A DNA stretch of 64,000 nucleotides from Micrococcus flavus (GTDB lineage Bacteria; Actinomycetota; Actinomycetes; Actinomycetales; Micrococcaceae), in assembly GCF_014204815.1 (NCBI RefSeq), contig NZ_JACHMC010000001.1:2294001-2358000 (forward strand), written 5' to 3'. Shown here in pieces: positions 60,027-64,000 of this stretch (its first letter is position 1; every line of letters begins with the position of its first letter). The notes under the pieces were generated by a model. It saw only the letters and a list, made by a program, of their open reading frames with translations. It was not told where the DNA came from and searched no databases. Position numbers and translations under genes: made by a program.

Positions 60027-61427
60027 GTGGTCAAGACGAGCCGCCGAGGGGGACTGGGCCGTGGCCTGGGCGCCTTGATCCAGAACACCAGCGAGGCGGA
60101 TCCCGCCACGACGCCGGCCGCCGGCGCGTCGACGACGGACGAGACGTCGGTGCCTGCGAAGAAGGCGACGGACAGCGCACGAGGCCGACGCGTCACCGAT
60201 GACAAGGCCGAGGCGGCGTCCGCCAGTACGGACAAGCGCTCCGACGCGAGGCCGACTACTGCGCCGAAGAAGCGCCCGTCTGTCGGAATGCCATCGGCGT
60301 CCGGCGAGTCCCCTTCCCTCCCGCCGATGTCCCCGCCGACCGCCGATGTCACGGATGACGCATCGACGCCTCTGCAACGGCCTGCGGACATCTTCTTCAC
60401 GCGCACCGATGACGCGGGCGAGGATCGCCGCAAGCGCTCGAGCAAGGCCGGACGGCCGGCCATGCCCGTCGTCACGGCACCGGGGCGCCGCACAGCCGAC
60501 GCAGCAAGCTCCGAGACGGACACCGCGGCGGCGTCTCAGGATCAGGACGCGGCTGCCCCCGAGGATCACCATGCCACCGTTTCCCCGGACATCGCCGTCC
60601 TGCGGGAACTGCCGGTGGGGGACATCCACCCGAACCCCCGGCAGCCCCGAGAGGTGTTCGACGAAGAGCACATGGCCGAGCTCGTCACCTCCATCACCGA
60701 GGTGGGCATCCTGCAGCCGATCGTCGTCCGGGAAGTCCCCGACGCGTCGACTCCGTATGAGCTGATCATGGGCGAGCGCCGATGGCGAGCGACCCAAGAG
60801 GCCGGCCTCGCCACGATCCCGGCGATCGTCCGCCAGACTCCCGACCAGGACCTCCTCCGCGACGCCCTGTTGGAGAACCTCCACCGCTCCGAGTTGAATC
60901 CCCTGGAAGAGGCCGCGGCCTATCAGCAGCTCATGGAGGACTTCTCCTGCACTCAGGAGGAGCTCTCGCGGCGCATCGGACGTTCGCGTCCGCAGATCTC
61001 CAACACCATGCGCCTGCTCCGACTGTCCCCTCTCGTCCAGCGGCGGGTGGCCGCCGGGACGCTCTCGGCGGGTCATGCCCGGGCGCTGCTCGGTCTCGAG
61101 GATCCGGCGGAGATGGAGCGCCTCGCCCAGCGGATCGTCTCCGACGGGCTGTCAGTGCGGGCGACCGAGGAGGCCGTCGCGCAGCTGCAGGGTGCTGTCA
61201 GGCCTGCCCCCAAGGCGACGCGCGGCCGCGACGACAGCACACGGCACGAGCGGCTGGACTACTTCGCCACGGCCCTCACGTCCCGTCTGGACACCCAGGT
61301 GAAGATCACCCTCGGCGCTCGCAAGGGCAGGATCGCGATCGACTTCACCTCCGTGGAGGACCTCAACCGGATCATGGACCTCATCCAGGGGGAGGGTCAG
61401 GCCGGCCAGGCCGACGCCGCACGTTGA
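60027..61427 (+). CDS. parB: Chromosome partitioning protein ParB with long linker
   Basis: 466 residues. N-terminal [13 protein letters not shown] (ParA-stimulating region), a low-complexity Ala/Thr/Asp/Pro linker to about residue 190, the CTP-binding core ([12 protein letters not shown] and [12 protein letters not shown] near 249-260), HTH around [24 protein letters not shown], and the C-terminal dimer domain. Usual length is 280-370, so the linker is expanded. GTG 60027 has AAGGAGG 8 nt upstream. Confidence 0.96.
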   Translation: MVKTSRRGGLGRGLGALIQNTSEADPATTPAAGASTTDETSVPAKKATDSARGRRVTDDKAEAASASTDKRSDARPTTAPKKRPSVGMPSASGESPSLPPMSPPTADVTDDASTPLQRPADIFFTRTDDAGEDRRKRSSKAGRPAMPVVTAPGRRTADAASSETDTAAASQDQDAAAPEDHHATVSPDIAVLRELPVGDIHPNPRQPREVFDEEHMAELVTSITEVGILQPIVVREVPDASTPYELIMGERRWRATQEAGLATIPAIVRQTPDQDLLRDALLENLHRSELNPLEEAAAYQQLMEDFSCTQEELSRRIGRSRPQISNTMRLLRLSPLVQRRVAAGTLSAGHARALLGLEDPAEMERLAQRIVSDGLSVRATEEAVAQLQGAVRPAPKATRGRDDSTRHERLDYFATALTSRLDTQVKITLGARKGRIAIDFTSVEDLNRIMDLIQGEGQAGQADAAR

Positions 61428-61490
61428 CGCAACGCACCCGTCGTCGTGGAGAGGTGCATGCTGCTCCTCCGGTGCGTCCGCCCCCACGCG

Positions 61491-61523
61491 AAGGCCCCTC
61501 CACCAGAAGGGTGGAGGGGCCTT
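61491..61523. terminator. Bidirectional terminator between parB and trxA
   Basis: Perfect 14-bp stem AAGGCCCCTCCACC / complement with loop AGAAG, between convergent stops at 61427 and 61553. Confidence 0.82.
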
Positions 61524-61552
61524 CACGCATCCGTGCGGCGGGGATCGGTGGT

Positions 61553-61876
61553 TCAGCCGAGCAGGGCGGAGAACTCCTTCTCCAGCTGCTGCTTGGGCTT
61601 GGCGCCCACGGACTCGGCCACCTTCTCACCGCCCTGGAAGCCCAGGACCAGCGGGATGGAGGTGACGCCGAACTTCGCGGCGGAGGCCGGGTTCTCATCC
61701 ACGTTCAGCTTCGCGATGACGACCTTGCCCTCGTGCTCGGCGGCCATCTCCTCGAGGACGGGGCCCAGCATGCGGCACGGGCCGCACCACTCGGCCCAGA
61801 AGTCCACGAGGACGGGCAGGTCGGAGTCGAGGACCTTCTCCTGGAAGTCGGCATCGGTGACGTTGATGGTGCTCAT
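61553..61876 (-). CDS. trxA: Thioredoxin
   Basis: 107 residues. FWAEWCGPCRML with redox Cys31 and Cys34, and cis-Pro in TSIPLV. Cytosolic disulphide reductant, regenerated by the TrxB encoded just upstream. Confidence 0.96.
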   Translation of the reverse strand: MSTINVTDADFQEKVLDSDLPVLVDFWAEWCGPCRMLGPVLEEMAAEHEGKVVIAKLNVDENPASAAKFGVTSIPLVLGFQGGEKVAESVGAKPKQQLEKEFSALLG

Positions 61877-61929
61877 GGTGTTCCTCCTGGTCGGACGGGG
61901 GTGAAACGGCAGGCTGTCAGGGTCATATC

Positions 61930-61966
61930 CGCGTTCACTCCTGACCTCAGTCAGGGGTGAACCGCG
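61930..61966 (-). terminator. Hairpin between trxB and trxA
   Basis: CGCGTTCACTCCTGAC pairs with GTCAGGGGTGAACCGCG, with one G-T pair and one bulged base. It lies in the 96-bp gap, so it may reduce read-through or stabilise the trxA mRNA. Confidence 0.5.
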
Positions 61967-61972
61967 TGACGG

Positions 61973-62974
<1,002 letters not shown>

Positions 62975-63068
62975 GTGGTGCTCCAGGGATCGGGGATGTC
63001 TCTCGCTCTCCCACGGCAACCGCGGGCGGAGGACGCGTATTCCGTGCCGCACCCGCCCGGGGAGGGCG

Positions 63069-64000
63069 TCAGCGGACCCCGATCTCCGTCAGCCGCAGGC
63101 CGTACGGGTGCTCGGCGTCGCCGTCGACCTGGGGGAGGGAGGTCACGCTCAGGATCACGTACCCCGCGGTGCGGTCCTCCACCTCCACGGGGACGGTGAC
63201 GGTCTCCTCGTCGAAGGTGCCCTGGCCGATCTCCCGGGCATCGCCCTGTCCGCCCTCGGGGCTGTCCGCGAGGTAGGCGATCCAGCTGCCCCCCGTGGCG
63301 CCGGCGTGCTGCAGGACCACCTCGTCGACCTCCGCGGGCTGCTCGAGCTCGACCACCAGGTTCATGCTGTCCACATAGCCGCCGAAGTTGGGGCGGTTGT
63401 AGGCGTAGCTCTGCCACGCGCTGCCCGGGTCGCCGTCGATCAGGGCGCCCAGGGTGGCGTCGTTCTCCTCCTCGAGGGCGGGCAGCTCCGGCACACGGCG
63501 CTCGACGCCCACCGGGCGGGGCTCGGCGTTCGCCGGGGCGGCGACCGCGGACGTCTCCTCGTCGGGCGAGGCCTCCGACGACGGCGCCGCGGACGTCGGG
63601 CCCTCGACGGGGGGAGCCGCCGAGGACGGCTCGGCGGACGGAGCGTCCTCCGACACCGTGGGGGATGCGGACGGGGGAGTGGCGGCCACGGTGTCCCTGT
63701 TCTGCGCGAGCAGGAACAGTCCCCCGAGACCGGCCAGGACCAGCGCGCCGACGAGCAGGAGGGCGAGCAGCCAGGACCGGCCGCTCGAGGCGCGCGCCGG
63801 CTCACCGGCGGGGGCCGCCGTGGCGACGGAGGATCCCCCCGCACCCCCGTCGGCGGCCGCCGACCCGGAGGCGAGGGTCCCCGCGCGGTCCGCTCCGGCC
63901 GCTGCGGGCTCCTCGGCGGCCGGTCGGACCGCCTCCACGGCCGGGGTGGTCGCGGCGGCCGTGCTCGCGGCGCCGACCGCGCCTGCGGTGACGGCGGCCG
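63069..64000 (-). CDS. Membrane protein with extracellular discoidin-like C-terminus, N-terminus cut by window edge
   Basis: The frame stays open to the window edge, so the visible 310 residues are the C-terminal part. A transmembrane helix (SWLLALLLVGALVLAGLGGLFLLA) is followed by a Ser/Pro/Ala-rich linker and a beta-rich domain (AWQSYAYNRPNFGG, VVELEQPAEVDEVVLQ, YVILSVTSLPQV). This resembles the extracellular end of the actinobacterial MviN-associated pseudokinase proteins often encoded near trxB, which is an inference because the kinase-like part is outside the window. Confidence 0.6.
   Translation of the reverse strand, partial: AAVTAGAVGAASTAAATTPAVEAVRPAAEEPAAAGADRAGTLASGSAAADGGAGGSSVATAAPAGEPARASSGRSWLLALLLVGALVLAGLGGLFLLAQNRDTVAATPPSASPTVSEDAPSAEPSSAAPPVEGPTSAAPSSEASPDEETSAVAAPANAEPRPVGVERRVPELPALEEENDATLGALIDGDPGSAWQSYAYNRPNFGGYVDSMNLVVELEQPAEVDEVVLQHAGATGGSWIAYLADSPEGGQGDAREIGQGTFDEETVTVPVEVEDRTAGYVILSVTSLPQVDGDAEHPYGLRLTEIGVR

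Overview
The window is about 64 kb of very GC-rich actinobacterial chromosome surrounding the replication origin. Gene order (trxB-trxA / parB-parA-rsmG-khpB-yidC-yidD-rnpA-rpmH / dnaA-oriC-dnaN-recF-dciA-gyrB-gyrA), many GTG starts, 4-bp stop/start overlaps and the fhaA-fhaB-pstP-rodA-pbpA-pknA-pknB cluster point to the Micrococcales. Micrococcus or a close relative is my best guess; this is inference from protein style and synteny, not a database match.

Positions 1-25.6 kb are a metabolic and accessory arm. It holds phosphoglucomutase, aldehyde dehydrogenase, a lipoprotein, a PIN/HTH toxin-antitoxin-like pair coupled to a GDPD phosphodiesterase, NYN protein, amino-acid permease, HAD phosphatase, malate dehydrogenase, PfkB kinase, uracil/xanthine permease, a LysR-effector-domain-like protein, dienelactone hydrolase, acyl-CoA synthetase, YceI, a CitE-like lyase, a TctCBA tricarboxylate transporter and a YVTN beta-propeller lipoprotein. 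This arm carries two repeat families that I cannot explain: tandem pairs of a GTTTCCCGAAC motif with a 32-bp period, and two copies of a long GTGGTCACGAC inverted repeat.

Positions 25.7-40.7 kb hold tRNA-Leu and then the cell-wall/phospho-signalling operon (FHA proteins, PP2C phosphatase, RodA, PbpA, two PASTA kinases). Next come PabA/TrpG, CrgA, a rhomboid protease, cyclophilin and a Lys/Ala-rich histone-like protein. Between crgA and the rhomboid gene lies a compact DnaA-box cluster.

Positions 40.7-53.7 kb hold tRNA-Ala, a DLW-39-like small protein and tRNA-Ile, then the DUF3566-gyrA-gyrB, dciA-recF-dnaN and dnaA genes (all minus strand), with oriC between dnaN and dnaA. oriC carries many DnaA boxes and two related GAATCAC...GTGATTC palindromes. 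From rpmH rightward, genes run on the plus strand: ribosomal protein L34, RNase P protein, membrane insertion (YidD, YidC), KhpB, RsmG and ParA. A 2.2-kb non-coding spacer then holds seven parS sites and a perfect 23-bp hairpin, followed by ParB with an unusually long linker. The right end has thioredoxin, thioredoxin reductase and the C-terminal part of a membrane protein cut by the window edge.

Together the core region couples origin firing (DnaA/oriC), chromosome segregation (ParAB-parS) and wall growth (Pkn/PASTA/RodA/CrgA). Several accessory genes seem to be leaderless, with TANNNT exactly 7 nt before the start codon.
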